Of a stretch of DNA of 64,000 nt, positions 21,146-31,552 are shown piece after piece. Within the stretch, counting starts at the first letter, position 1; the number at the start of each line of letters is the position of its first letter. The notes below the pieces were generated by a model that did not search any database, was not told the origin of the DNA, and saw nothing but the letters and a program-made list of their open reading frames with translations. Source of the DNA: Dendrobium chrysotoxum (lineage: Eukaryota; Streptophyta; Magnoliopsida; Asparagales; Orchidaceae); contig CM034312.1 of assembly GCA_019925795.1 (NCBI GenBank), forward strand, positions 85,191,528 to 85,255,527. Reading direction: 5' to 3'. The translations under genes and the position numbers were made by a program.

Positions 21146-22997
21146 TGATGAGGACATCGTCAGTGATTTCGACATGTGTACCATCGGAGACACCAGAGAT
21201 AGACGGCCACGATCAGGAGTTTATATTCTGAGTCATTTTATGTAGTAGTTTATTTTTTTTTTTTTCAGTTTTACTGTTTTACCCTTATGGGTGGTCACTT
21301 GATGTTGTAGCCCGAGGGCATTTTAGTATTTTGTTTTCTTCCTTTCGGCCTATTTATATGAGGCCCCTTACATTGTATGAGATGATGATTGATTAATGAA
21401 AATTTCCTTTGTCTTCTTCTTCATCTTGTGTGAGCACTAGTGGAGAGAAAGAGAGCTCAAGGTGAGAGCAAGCGAAATACCCATCAACCGGTGGAAGAGT
21501 CCTCGGTTCGTGGTCCTTGTATTTTTATTTCTTCCATCTATTCTTCTTCTCCTCCCCGCCTCCCACCCGCCGATTCCTCTTGGTTCCCCCCCCCCCCCCC
21601 CCCGGTCACCTCCCTATTTCCCATCATCTCCACCTCCAACCACCCGCCCCAACCCCTAACCCGCCGGCATCACCTTCCCCACCTCACCGCCCCCTCCTTT
21701 CCCCTTGGACCGACCCCCACTCCCCCACCACCGGCCTCCCCGGACGCCTGAACCCGCCGGCCACCCCACCGCTAGCCGCCGGACTTCCCCTCCCCACCGT
21801 TCCCCTCCTCCCAAGCCCAAAGCCGCCGGCCTTCCTAATTTCCCTCCAAGGATTTTGAAATTTTCAAAATTCAAAGCCCATAAATACTTTCCTAAAATAA
21901 CTCTCCCCATTAGGAAGGATTATCAATTTGAATTCAATTCAATATTTGAATTCAAATAGTTCCCTCCCTAATAAATCCCAATATTAGGAAACCTCCCTCT
22001 AATTACTCAAATCTGAAATTAATTTCAGATTTGATGTCAATTAGCATTTAATCCTCATGGCCCACATACAACGAATCTAGACACCTTGCTCCTCCTTTAT
22101 GTGGCCGGCCCCTCCCTTGCCTTTTCTCCCTCATAATCAACTCCCAATCACAATTAATTGTTCCCCTAATTCCCTCTATAATAATTGCCCAAGTCCTATT
22201 TGAAATTTAAATTTAATTTCAAAGTCTTTCCCTCCAATTTCACTTAACCTGAAATTAATTTCATGTTATCTAACCCCAACGCGTTCCAAATCCAACCTAG
22301 CCTCCCACCCTCTCTTCCTCCCGCCATCCCAAACCCCCACCCCTACCCAAACTGCCGGCCTCCCTCTCCATCCGCCACCTCCTTCCCCTCTCCTCCCCAC
22401 TACAATATGCATGGAGGAACCCGAATGGAACTTTGGATTCGTGCATGACGATCGAGGTCAAGTCGACATCCTCCAGTCACCCTTCTTTGACGTGGGCTTT
22501 GATTTCGACGACACCGTTGAGGAATACATCGACCGCATCCAATACGACTTAGTTGACGTGATCGACGAGCAAAGATCAAAGGGACGTTGGATAATCTACG
22601 GTCATCCACCACCTCCTCCAATTCTGGCTACCTCTCCGGCGACTACTACCCTCCGCGCCACTTGTCTTCTAGTGGCTTCGCTAAGTGTGCTTGCAACGTT
22701 CATCCGCTAACCTCCACTATTAAGAGAGCGAGTGAAGGGTCTCAAGGTGAACGATCTAAATTTTAAACGTGGGGATCTTGTTAAACTTGTTATTTGCATT
22801 ACTTAGTAGTTGTTAAAATTTATTTTGCAAGTCCTACTAATCTCAACTTGTAACTCATTGCTTTTACCGAATCTCTCATGACACATTCTTAAAGATTAAC
22901 TTGAGCACGCAAAAGGTTTACTATTAGTAAGCAAAGTTCAATAGTTACATTAATCTCTTATGTGCAATACTTGCTTCCATGCATATGTTTCACATCA
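21146..22997 (+). repeat. Element B 3' LTR (1852 bp)
   Basis: Nearly identical to 15915-17762. Differences I saw include poly-C length (10 versus 14 or more), GAATTAAT versus GAAATTAAT, and about ten single substitutions. It ends TTTCACATCA before GAATG. Confidence 0.93.
22411..22710 (+). CDS. LTR-encoded small protein, B type, second copy (99 aa)
   Basis: Same frame as 17176-17475 with a single residue change (Q for R before SPFF) and a silent change in the FDFDD codons. Open from start to stop. Confidence 0.6.
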   Translation: MEEPEWNFGFVHDDRGQVDILQSPFFDVGFDFDDTVEEYIDRIQYDLVDVIDEQRSKGRWIIYGHPPPPPILATSPATTTLRATCLLVASLSVLATFIR

Positions 22998-23002
22998 GAA
23001 TG
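22998..23002. repeat. Target-site duplication, right copy (element B)
   Basis: GAATG, matching 15910-15914. Confidence 0.9.
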
Positions 23003-24556
23003 ATGTTGATTAATGAGAAAATTTCAAATTTCTGCCTTCTACTTTCTTGAGAGCTTGAGAGAGAGAGAGAGAGAGGTGAAGCCTAGGAGAGGCCAAACGT
23101 AATACCCAACAGCCCACCTTCGGTGAGTTCTTGGTTTTCCTTGTTTTTATCTTCTCCCTCCTCCCTCTTCCCCTCCTATACCCGCAAGTTGACTTCCCCC
23201 ATCCTCCTCAAACTGACGGCACCTCATCCCTTCCCTTCCCCTCCACCCGTCGGCTTCCCACACCTAGGCTAAGCCCGCCGGAATACGCCTCCCCCTTCCA
23301 CCCGCCGGAACTCCTCCTATTTCCTTAAGTCGCCGGCCACCTAGACCTCCCCTAACCGCCGGCCCATTAACCCCACCAAGATTGAATTTCAAAATTCAAA
23401 TTACTTTCAATTACCTTCCTAAAATAACCCATTGTTATTTAGGAAAATATCCTTATTTGAATTCAATTAAATATTTGAATTTCAAATACTTTCCTATTGT
23501 TAAAATCCAATTAGGAAGCCTCCCTAAATAGATTAAATCTGAAATTAAAATTCAGATTTGATTCCAATCAATAATTAACTCCTTTGGACCCATATACATT
23601 GAACCTAGACACCTATTTCCCCTCCCCATATGGTCGGCCCCCTCTCTCTCTCTCTCTTATTCTCTCTCCAATTTAAGACCTAAACCATAATTAATCTCCC
23701 CATAACTTCTCCTTAGCCGCCGCCCCCCCTTCTAAGCCATATTTGGGATAAATTTTGAATTTCAATTAATCTTCTCCCTCCTTTTAGGAAATCTGAAATT
23801 AAAATTCAAATTCAAATTTTCTAATTAATTTCCCTCCTCCTCCTTAGCCCAAAGTCCAAGTCTTCCACCACAACCCTAGCCGAAATCCTACCTTCCCCAC
23901 CTCTTCTTTTCTTCATTCCGCCAAACATCCCCAAGGAACAATCTCCCCCCACCAGCCTCCTCTTCATGTATGGCCGATCTTGAAGTTGACCACGGATTTG
24001 CGTATGATGAACAAGGACGAGTAGACATTCTTCTATCTCCTTTCTTTGATCCCAATTGGGCGATAGAAGACACCGTCGAAGAATACGTCGACCGCATCCT
24101 CTTCAATTTGACCAAGGTTATCGACGAGCAACAACCATCCAGGCAGTGGCAAATCATTGGACGAGCACCGACTTCTTCCCCTCCGGCTACTTCTCCAATG
24201 AGCAATACTGTAGGCATCTCCTGCCTATTAGTGGCATCACTAGAGTTGCTGATATTCTACCTTCACTAAGACACTACCTTCAAGAGTGAGAGTGAGGGAA
24301 CTCAAGGTGAAAACATCTGATTGTTAAGCCGTGGATTCTTGTTATTCATTGCCATTAGCTTTACTTATTTATCTTCTTGTTATTTGCAAGTATCCTTCTA
24401 ATCTCGTTTGAAACCGTATGCTATTACATTACTTCTAATTGACAATTCTGAGAATTCAACTTGATGAAACATACGATTTATAATTGGCAAAGTTCTTTTT
24501 TCTAAATTATTATTAATTTTCAAAGCAATTCTTGATTTCATGCATGTTTCACATCA
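23003..24556 (+). repeat. Element A 3' LTR, second part
   Basis: It resumes with ATGTTGATTAATGAG exactly where the 5' LTR has the same sequence, and ends TTTCACATCA before the GAAAT duplication. The two parts together are 1798 bp, close to the 1782 bp of the 5' copy; a GA-repeat expansion and a few indels explain the difference. Confidence 0.92.
23970..24269 (+). CDS. LTR-encoded small protein, A type, second copy (99 aa)
   Basis: The same open frame as at 10135 in the other LTR, still uninterrupted, with motifs YDEQGRVDI, SPFFD, DTVEEYVDRI and VIDEQ. It differs from the first copy at a handful of residues (for example E for K in the DTV-EEY motif, which restores the form seen in B and C). 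Survival of the frame in both ageing LTRs while gag and pol collapsed is notable, but could be chance given its short length. Confidence 0.55.
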   Translation: MADLEVDHGFAYDEQGRVDILLSPFFDPNWAIEDTVEEYVDRILFNLTKVIDEQQPSRQWQIIGRAPTSSPPATSPMSNTVGISCLLVASLELLIFYLH

Positions 24557-24561
24557 GAAAT
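24557..24561. repeat. Target-site duplication, right copy (element A)
   Basis: GAAAT, matching 8935-8939. Confidence 0.9.
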
Positions 24562-24610
24562 ACAACATAAGAGTTCATGATGCAGTTATCTAAATTGCAG
24601 ACCCTTGTAC

Positions 24611-24843
24611 CTGCGCAGGATATGACTGCCCTGTTGATCTAAAGGCATCGGGTATGATGTTTAACGCACCATCAGAAGTTGCTTCAAACACCCCATAAAG
24701 TTTCCTTTCCTCATGCTCAAAAAGAAACAAAATCATCCCAGCTTTAACTTGCTTCAAAAATCTGGACTTTGAAAGTGGAAGGCCAAAAAGCTTCCTCTGA
24801 AGACATTCAAGCTTTGTTTCACGGTTGGACATGAAAATCGCAC
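24611..24843 (-). CDS. DCD-domain protein, exon carrying N-terminal half of DCD domain
   Basis: A 233-bp exon between the acceptor CCAATTTTGCAG and the donor CAG/GTACAAGG. It begins in phase 1 and ends in phase 0. The peptide starts GAIFMSNRETKLECLQRKLF and contains GLPLSKSRFLKQVKAGMILF and LYGVFEATSDGALNI, which are core DCD motifs (family pattern GxIFxCN..T..ECLxRxLFGLP and L.GIFEA.S.G..NI). It ends at YPAQ, where the DCD domain continues in the exon at 8645-8761, 15.8 kb away. The translation start must lie in one or more exons further upstream (above 24900), which I could not place; the apparent frame start at 24871 is GTG inside the intron. The exon is intact. Confidence 0.85.
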
Positions 24844-25146
24844 CTGCAAAATTGGAGTTATCCTTTTCCACAAAGTTGGGCTTCCCATGTTCAATTGAGC
24901 ACCTAGCATGATAGCAAAAAGTAAAGCATCAACAAATCATGCAAGATACAACCAAGAACATGTCTAAACAGAGGAAAACCATCTCAAATTTAAAATCATT
25001 AATATTCCTAGCCATGCAAGCATCATATACCCACTCTTTACACAACAAGGAAAAGGACGAGCAGAATCAAGTGGTCTAGCACGAAAAATCAGAAGCCTTT
25101 CCGTAGTTGTTAACTGTAAATCACTAATAAGGTTTGAAACGTTAGT
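24844..25146. other. Upstream intron sequence of the DCD gene
   Basis: AT-rich DNA upstream (minus-strand sense) of the DCD exon. No further exon could be recognised before the copia LTR begins. Confidence 0.45.
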
Positions 25147-25391
25147 TGTCTAAAAGGAAACCATACTAAAAATTATTTTTAGGAATAAAATGAGAAATCA
25201 ATTGTGGTCTTCTCCTATGATTTTGTTTCCTAAATTTTAGAAAAGAATTATTTTTCTATAATTTTGTTTCCTAAATTTTAAGAAAGAATTAAGCTAGTTA
25301 GTAGTTATTTACTTTATTAGACTCTCTTTTAGTGTATATATATATATAGTACTGTTTTTATAGCAAGAAGAATAATCAATTAAGAAATTCA
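25147..25391 (+). repeat. 5' LTR of the copia remnant (245 bp)
   Basis: Begins TGTCTAAAAGG, contains a TATATATATATA promoter-like run at about 25337, and ends ATTCA directly before the primer-binding site. There is no second copy to confirm the borders. Confidence 0.65.
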
Positions 25392-25403
25392 TGGTATCAG
25401 AGC
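25392..25403 (+). other. Primer-binding site of the copia remnant (tRNA-iMet)
   Basis: TGGTATCAGAGC immediately after the LTR. Confidence 0.85.
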
Positions 25404-28400
25404 TAGTTCTCTGAACCCTAATCCCTTCAGACCGTCTCTCTCTGGCAGATTATTTTTTGCCCTCTCCTCTCTATTTCTTAGGAAGATTTTCTCGAGTCAG
25501 TGTTCGTACCAGCCTCCTATATTTCCAGCAATCTTATTCATTATTCTTCCTCATCTTCTTCTTCACAATACGAAATGGCCTCATCACAAACATCCGGAAT
25601 CAGAATCAGCAATTCTGAAAGTCAAAACCTTGGTGGCAATGATTCTTCTCCTATTCTCATCACACGACACAAATGACCATAATTATTTACTGTGGTCACA
25701 ATCTGTGTTGTTATTCATTTGTGATAAGGGAAAGGATGAGTATCTCATGGTAGTAGCAGCCATGCCAGAGAGGCAGAGATTACAAATCTGGGTTTCAGCA
25801 AGTGGAAAATTGAAAATAGTATGGTCATGTAATAGCCTTATCAATTCCATGAACAATGACATAGGTGAAAATTTCTTACTATTTGGGATTGCAAAAGAAA
25901 TATGAGATGCAACCAAAGAGGCATACTCCAACTTTCAAAATACTTAAAAGTTGTTTCGAGTTATCCAAATTTATGTGTTTTTCAAGACTTAAGATCGAAG
26001 AAGATAATTGGCAATACTGAACTGTGTTCTGAGCTCTATCTCCTCCCATGTGACCGATCCTCAAACCAAGTTTCTCAAGCAAGTTGCGTCCAATCTCAGA
26101 ATCTGTTAGAGTCTTTCAATTTTGTGTCCAATTCCAATATCAATAAAGATAGTGAAATTATATTGTTATACTATAGTCTTGGTCATCCTAGCTTTGTATA
26201 TCTTGTAAAATTATTTTCTAAATTATTTTTTTAAAAAAGCCCTGCTTCTTTTCATTGTGAAAATTGTCAGATTGCAAATCATACTCAAACTATATATCCT
26301 CAAATTCCATACAAACCTTCAACTGTCTTTTCTTTGATCCATAGTCATTGATGTGTGAGGTCCCTCAACGATACAAAATGTTTCTGGCACTCGATGATTT
26401 GTGACATTTGTTGATAATCATACAAGAGTAACTTGGGTTTTCCTTATGAAAGAAAAGTTTGAGGTTGGGCAAATTTTTCAAACATTCAATCTTATGATTC
26501 AAAATGAATTCAACTCTAGAATTCAAGTACTCAAGCCATACAATACTATGAAATACTTCACTAGTAGTCTCAATGCCTACCTTCATAATCATGGGATTAT
26601 CCACATAAGTTCTTGTATTGACACCCCTCAACAAAATAGGGTGGTTGAACGCAAGAATAGACATCTCTTGGAAGTTGTCTGGTGTCTTATGTTTTCCTCT
26701 AATGCTTCAAATTCTTCTCGGGGGAAGTCATTCTCACAGCTACATATTTAATCAATCGTATGTCATCCAGAGTCCTTAATTTTCAATTTTCATGTCAACT
26801 TCTTTTGAAAAAAAATTCCTCACACCCATGCAGCTTCATCTAATTTACCACTCAAGGTATTTGGTTGCATAGCATTTATTCATGTGTATCCTCAACACCA
26901 TAACAAATTTGATCCTAGAGCCAATAAGTGTATTTTTCTAGGATACTCTCCAACTCAAAAAGGGTACAAATGTTATTCTCCAACCAATAAAAAAATTTAC
27001 ACTAACATGGACGTCTCTTCCTTTGAACATGTTTCCTTTTATCCCAAATCTCATGTTCAAAGGGAAAGCATGAATGAACACCAAGTTTGGGAGTTCTTTT
27101 TTGAGTTTATGCCCTTTTCCTACTCAGAGTCACCAAGTTCTTCTTAACCCGTGCTTGTGCCCAAAAACCGTATACGAGACTTGTCTGCACCGTGCATGTT
27201 CAGTCATCAGTCCAGCCCACAAATGTTTCTTCTCTCGTGCCTGCTCAATTTGTGGCTCCACAACTTGCTCATGAGAATTTTCAAGTCTACATCAAGAGGA
27301 GAAAAAGATAGAAGCTAGAGCACAAATAACAACCAATATGTGGCCAAGATATTGACTCAATTTCAAGTCCACCTGAAGAAAACATAAGTATGAATAAGGC
27401 TAGAGATGTGACAATTCCCAACATTGATGACTCTACCATGTCGATTGCATTGAGGAAGGGTGTCAGGAGATATACGGTCATCCAATTGGGAATTATGCTA
27501 CTTATGAAGGGTTATCAACATCTTATCGAGCATTTGTTACTTCTCTTGATGATAACCAGGTTCCTAGCACAATATATGAGGCATTACAAAATTCAGAGTA
27601 GAAGAATGCAGTATAAGATGAGATTGATGCACTTGAGAAGAGTGGAACGTGTACTATTACTGATTTGCCAGCTAAAAAAAGCTGGCCCATGGGGTGCAAA
27701 TGGATTTTCACTATAAAGTACAAAATAGATGAATCAATTGAGAGATTCAAGGCTTGATTGATAGCTGAAGGATTTACACAATCCTATGGGATTGACAATC
27801 AAGAAACTTTTTCTCCTATCATAAAACTTAACACTATCAAAATTCTACTCTCATTGGTTGTCAACCATGATTGGTACTTGTAACAACTAGACATAAAACA
27901 TGCATTTCTAAATGGTGACCTGGAAGAAGAAGTCAACATGGAAATCCCACATGGTTTTGAAAAAAGTATGGCAAAGAATTAGGTTTGCAAACTCAAAAGT
28001 CCTTGTATGACCTTAGAAAAATATCCTTGAGCTTGGTTGATAGATTCTGATTTACAAAGGTTATTTTGAAGCTAGGCTACATACGGAGTCAAACTAATCA
28101 TACTCTATTTATCAAGAAATCTCACGTTGGGAAAATTGCTATATTGATAGCCTATCTAGGAATGATGTGGAGGAATTATAAAATTTGAAGAAGTATTTGT
28201 CATAAGAGTTTGAAGTTAAATACCTTGAAAATCTTAAATATTTCCTTGGAACGAAAGTGGCTAAATCAAAAAAGGGCATTGTTGTTTCTCAAAAGAAATA
28301 TATTCTAGATCTTCTTAAGGAAACTGATATGCTTGGATGCAAACCTTTGATACACCTATGGATAGTCAGAAGAAACTTGGCACAGAGAAAGAACGTACAT

Positions 28401-28640
28401 CTATAAACAGTGGGAGATATCAAATACGTCTGATCTATCGTTTACACACTCGACCAGATATTGGCTTTGAAATGAGTGTTGTAAGTCAATTTATGCACAG
28501 TCGTACAGAGGAACACATGAAAGCAGTCTACAGGATTCTTAAATACTTGAAGATGACACCAGAAAAAAGCATATTCTTCAAAAAGACAAAAAATTATGGC
28601 AATGAAATGTATTCAGATGTAGATTGAGCAGGAAACATCA

Positions 28641-29950
28641 TTGAATTTTGGGAGGATTTAAATTTGAAAAATATTGGCATGATAATTGTTAAATATTGCT
28701 AAATCCTTATACAAAGTTGGTGTATTTGTTTACAAATTTAAGATTTGTGAGATGGAGAAATTTTTGAATCTATTAAATCCTATGAGTGGTGTGATTTAAC
28801 AAATAACAGGCCTAAAATGGTACTTATCAAAATATCATGATTAAAATCTTCCAAGAAAATATTTGGCAATATTTAAGCTAAGGGACTATTTGGTGGCTAG
28901 ATTTAAGCAACATTTATGCTGGATCTACCAATAACTCCTACCAAACAATAAAAAGTGCAAACATAAATCTCGATGATTTTCAAATCCCGTTTTACTTCTG
29001 TTTCGACCTAAATCTCATATTTGCTAAATCCAATGGTTAAACAAATTCACGGGATTTAGACAAAAAAGTTGTGCAAGGGACGACACAAAGATGAGAATTA
29101 CCTTCTTCACTAGTGAGCTCCTTTTATGACTTCCTTGCTCCTTTATAACCTTGATCTAGGAGAAAGATGAGTGGAATCACTTAAGCCCCCCACCTCGCAA
29201 GCTTCTTTTTCCCCTAACAAGTTTGCATACTGGTTAAGTATGCTTTCACTCGCTGATTTTCTTTCTTTTCTCAAAGACTTTGAAATCTTTTTTTTAAATT
29301 GAAGTATTAAATTTGAGGAAAAGAATGAGGTCACCAATACAAGTTTCCTTATTTCTTCATATCCTTCTTCATTAAAACTTATATTAAACTAGTTATATCT
29401 GATTTAAAATTCAATGTATATTAACAAAGGGTCTGACTTTGAGATACTTATTGTATCTCATCTCTTTTTTTTTATCTCTAATAATTCTATCATCTTAGAT
29501 ATGAATATTATATTAAATTAATTTAATAATTTATTAATTAATAATTAATTGGAATATCATTTATGCTAATTTTGATCATTTACTTCATATTTTTTAAGAA
29601 ATGAAAGAATAGTGGTGTCTAACTATTATTTGTTCTTAGCTGTTTAGAGGGTCTCGATGTTCAACAACTTGCTCGTGTCTTCTCATTGTTATAGTTGTAA
29701 AACATATTTTAATTTAATCATCAATGACTATTATTAAAATCTTATTTGAGCTACCATACTCAAATAAGTAGCCACCAATTCATCAAGATTTAACCTCTGT
29801 CATGCCAAACAGTTTTCAGAATTTAACAAGCACGGGATTTACTAGATTTACCAAATCCTACTTGAGTTAAACCTTACTAGCAGCCAAACAGCCCATAATG
29901 GATGCCTAAACCTGCCTAAAATAAGATACCAAGAAGCCCTTTAAGCTAAA
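28641..29950. other. AT-rich DNA with a possible inverted-repeat element (28882-29894)
   Basis: The left edge GGGACTATTTGGTGGCTAG resembles the reverse complement of the right edge, GGGCTGTTTGGCTGCTAG. The sequences just inside are also related (ATCTACCAATAACTC versus GATTTGGTAAATC). Ends of the form GGGCTGTTTGG are common in plant hAT-type non-autonomous elements. No transposase, gene or clear target duplication is visible. Confidence 0.35.
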
Positions 29951-30000
29951 TTAACTCAATGTCAAACAATAAGAATGCTGGAAATATGCAAGCAGATTTA

Positions 30001-30330
30001 CAGCCTGCCGAATGAAGAGCATACCTGGACAAGAAATAAAGCCGTGGCTCGAGTTTAGCCATATCGCCTTAATCGGAGAATATAGGGGACAAAAAACCAC
30101 GGCGACGTTAGGAGAGAAGATGAATAAGGAAAGGAAGGGAGAAGAAATCGAACCTCGCGTCACAGTCGACCGTTCGCGTTCGCATTTCGATTTCGAGGGT
30201 TCTAAAATTTTCGGAAAGAGCACTTACGTAACGCTTTATCACATTTCCCGACGCCGCACCCATCGACGCGTGGCGTTTCCGATTCCTTTTGGTGGATACA
30301 GTGGCTGTAGTGTTAATTTTATTACTAATT
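30001..30330 (-). other. GC-rich segment, candidate promoter or first exon of a minus-strand gene
   Basis: An island of CpG-containing unique-looking sequence between AT-rich repeats. On the minus strand it has a CT-rich leader-like part (about 30108-30160), an ATG in GGCGATATGG, and a donor-like TTGTCCAG/GTATGC (at about 30024). This could be the 5' end of the DCD gene. However, the short frame would end in phase 2, which does not join to the phase-1 start of the exon at 24843. It needs transcript evidence. Confidence 0.25.
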
Positions 30331-30341
30331 AATCTATCGAA

Positions 30342-31390
30342 TAACAACAACAATATCAAGCTCTTATTCTATTATATGGTGGGCTACATGAATCTTTTTT
30401 TCTTTATTATGTCCGATTAAGAGTCAAATTCTCATTTAGATCTAATAGAGAAAGATCATTTCTAATATTTTTTAACTAAGATTTTTTAGGTCTACCTCTA
30501 CTTTTCTTAATATAGATTAAATCTAATACATCTACTCTTCTAATCGAGTCATGTGAAGGCTGTCATTTTATGTGACCAAACCATCTAAGGTTACTATCTC
30601 TAATCTTATCTGCCACCGGAGCTACTCCAACCTTTTCGTATATGCCCATTTCGTATCTTGTCTCTAAGAGTAATGTCACTCATCCAACTGAGCATCCTCA
30701 TCTCTGCAACACTTAACTTAATATTATGCTTCTCTTTTAATGGCCAACATTCTACGCCATAAAGCATTTCAGGTCTAACCACCATCTTATAGAATTTTCT
30801 CTTAAGTTTGAGTGGTATTTTTCTATCACACAACAAGCCCAATGCATTCCTCCACTTCATCCCTCCAACTTGAATTCTACTAATAATGTTCCCATCTATT
30901 TCACCATCACTCTGAATAATAGACCCAAGATATCTAAAACATGTAATCTTATTAATGACTTGATCACTCAAAGTCACAAACCCTCCACTAAATCTATTAC
31001 TAATAAAACTACTCTTCATTTATTCAGTTTTAGATCTAGTCAAATGAATACCTTTAAACTCTAAGGTTGACCTCCATTATTTAAGTTTACCTTCAACTCC
31101 CTCTTTAGTCTTATCAATTAGAAGAATATTGTCAGTAAAAAGCATACACCAGGGAACATCTTCTTGCAAATCTCTAGTAAGAACATCCATGATTAAAGCA
31201 AAAAGATATGGGCTTAAGGCTGATCATTGATGTTATCCAACTGAAATTGAAAAATACTTGGTCAAACCACCTTGTGTTTGAATACAAGCAACAGCTCCAG
31301 CACACATATCCCTAATGACTTGAATATAAGCATTATTAATCCCTTTCTTTTTTAGAACTCTCTATATTACCTACACGATGATACACACAC
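30342..31390 (-). mobile_element. RTE-type LINE fragment (reverse transcriptase end and 3' tail)
   Basis: Read on the minus strand, it carries the end of a non-LTR reverse transcriptase: the active-site region as MLFTDNILLID near 31130 (family FADDIVLI), then an open part 31019-30606 with FRYLGSIIQSDGEIDGNI, WRNALGLLCDRKIPLKLKRK, YGVECWPLK and AEMRMLSWM. These are standard RTE-clade motifs. The 3' end at about 30342 has a GTTGTTGTTATT tail typical of plant RTEs. The 5' part is missing and the frame is broken before 31019, so it is a dead, 5'-truncated copy. Confidence 0.85.
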
Positions 31391-31552
31391 GCACGCATGC
31401 ATTAAGATATATCATTAATATATTTGGTGAATGCGAATTTGCTTGTGAGTTAATATTTTAACCCTAAGAGCAACACTAATTAGGCTATTTTAGAGCAAAA
31501 AATTAAAAAAAAATGAGGGAGGGAAAGTTCTGAAGCTCTATTTTTCTTCCAT

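Larger units (their letters stand above)
15915..22997 (+). mobile_element. Element B: non-autonomous chromovirus relative nested in element A
   Basis: A 7083-bp insertion with two full LTRs of about 1850 bp, a tRNA-Met primer-binding site, one long open frame (gag-like plus novel C-terminal part) and a short integrase-end/chromodomain remnant. Protease, reverse transcriptase, RNase H and the integrase core are absent. The LTRs differ at only about a dozen places that I could see, so insertion was fairly recent. Movement would need enzymes from an autonomous relative of the A type, with which it shares the primer-binding site, LTR ends and chromodomain region. Confidence 0.9.
8940..24556 (+). 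mobile_element. Element A: Ty3/gypsy chromovirus, defective, containing nested element B
   Basis: A complete insertion with LTRs at 8940-10721 and 15671-15914 plus 23003-24556 (the second split by element B), flanked by the GAAAT duplication. Order inside: tRNA-Met primer-binding site, gag, zinc knuckle, protease, reverse transcriptase, RNase H, integrase, chromodomain, polypurine tract. The chromodomain at the pol end defines it as a chromovirus. The reading frame is broken by many stops and frameshifts, and the two LTRs differ at many positions, so it is older than element B and cannot express its own proteins. Confidence 0.92.
8762..24610 (-). other. DCD gene intron expanded to 15.8 kb by nested retrotransposons
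   Basis: Both splice sites are intact (donor CAG/GTACAAGG at 24611/24610; acceptor GAAAAG before 8761). Subtracting the 15,617-bp insertion 8940-24556 and one copy of its 5-bp target duplication leaves an ancestral intron of about 227 bp. Both elements lie in the + orientation, antisense to the gene. Confidence 0.85.
25147..28640 (+). mobile_element. Degenerate Ty1/copia retrotransposon, 3' truncated
   Basis: A short LTR (25147-25391, TGTCTAAAAGG to TTCA) is followed at once by the primer-binding site TGGTATCAGAGC. Coding remnants, broken by many stops and frameshifts, appear in copia order: gag start (MASSQTSGIRI at 25575; NDHNYLLWSQSV), integrase (FVTFVDNHTRVTWVFLMKEK; TPQQNRVVERKNRHLLE near 26625), then reverse transcriptase (GCKWIFTIKYKID; QLDIKHAFLNGDLEEEV near 27890) and RNase H-linked parts (YLKYFLGTKVAKSKKGIVVS; THTRPDIGFEMSVVSQFM near 28450). 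It stops near YSDVDxAGN, before the RNase H end, and no 3' LTR is visible. It lies upstream of the DCD exon, probably in another intron. Confidence 0.85.

Noticed and set aside
24844..24871. Translation start of the DCD gene at 24871
   Set aside because: The codon is GTG and lies upstream of a good acceptor site (TTTTGCAG at 24844), so it is intronic.
30012..30332. A 106-codon plus-strand frame in the GC-rich segment
   Set aside because: No recognisable domain and no splice or family support. The minus-strand reading as a leader or promoter is at least as plausible.
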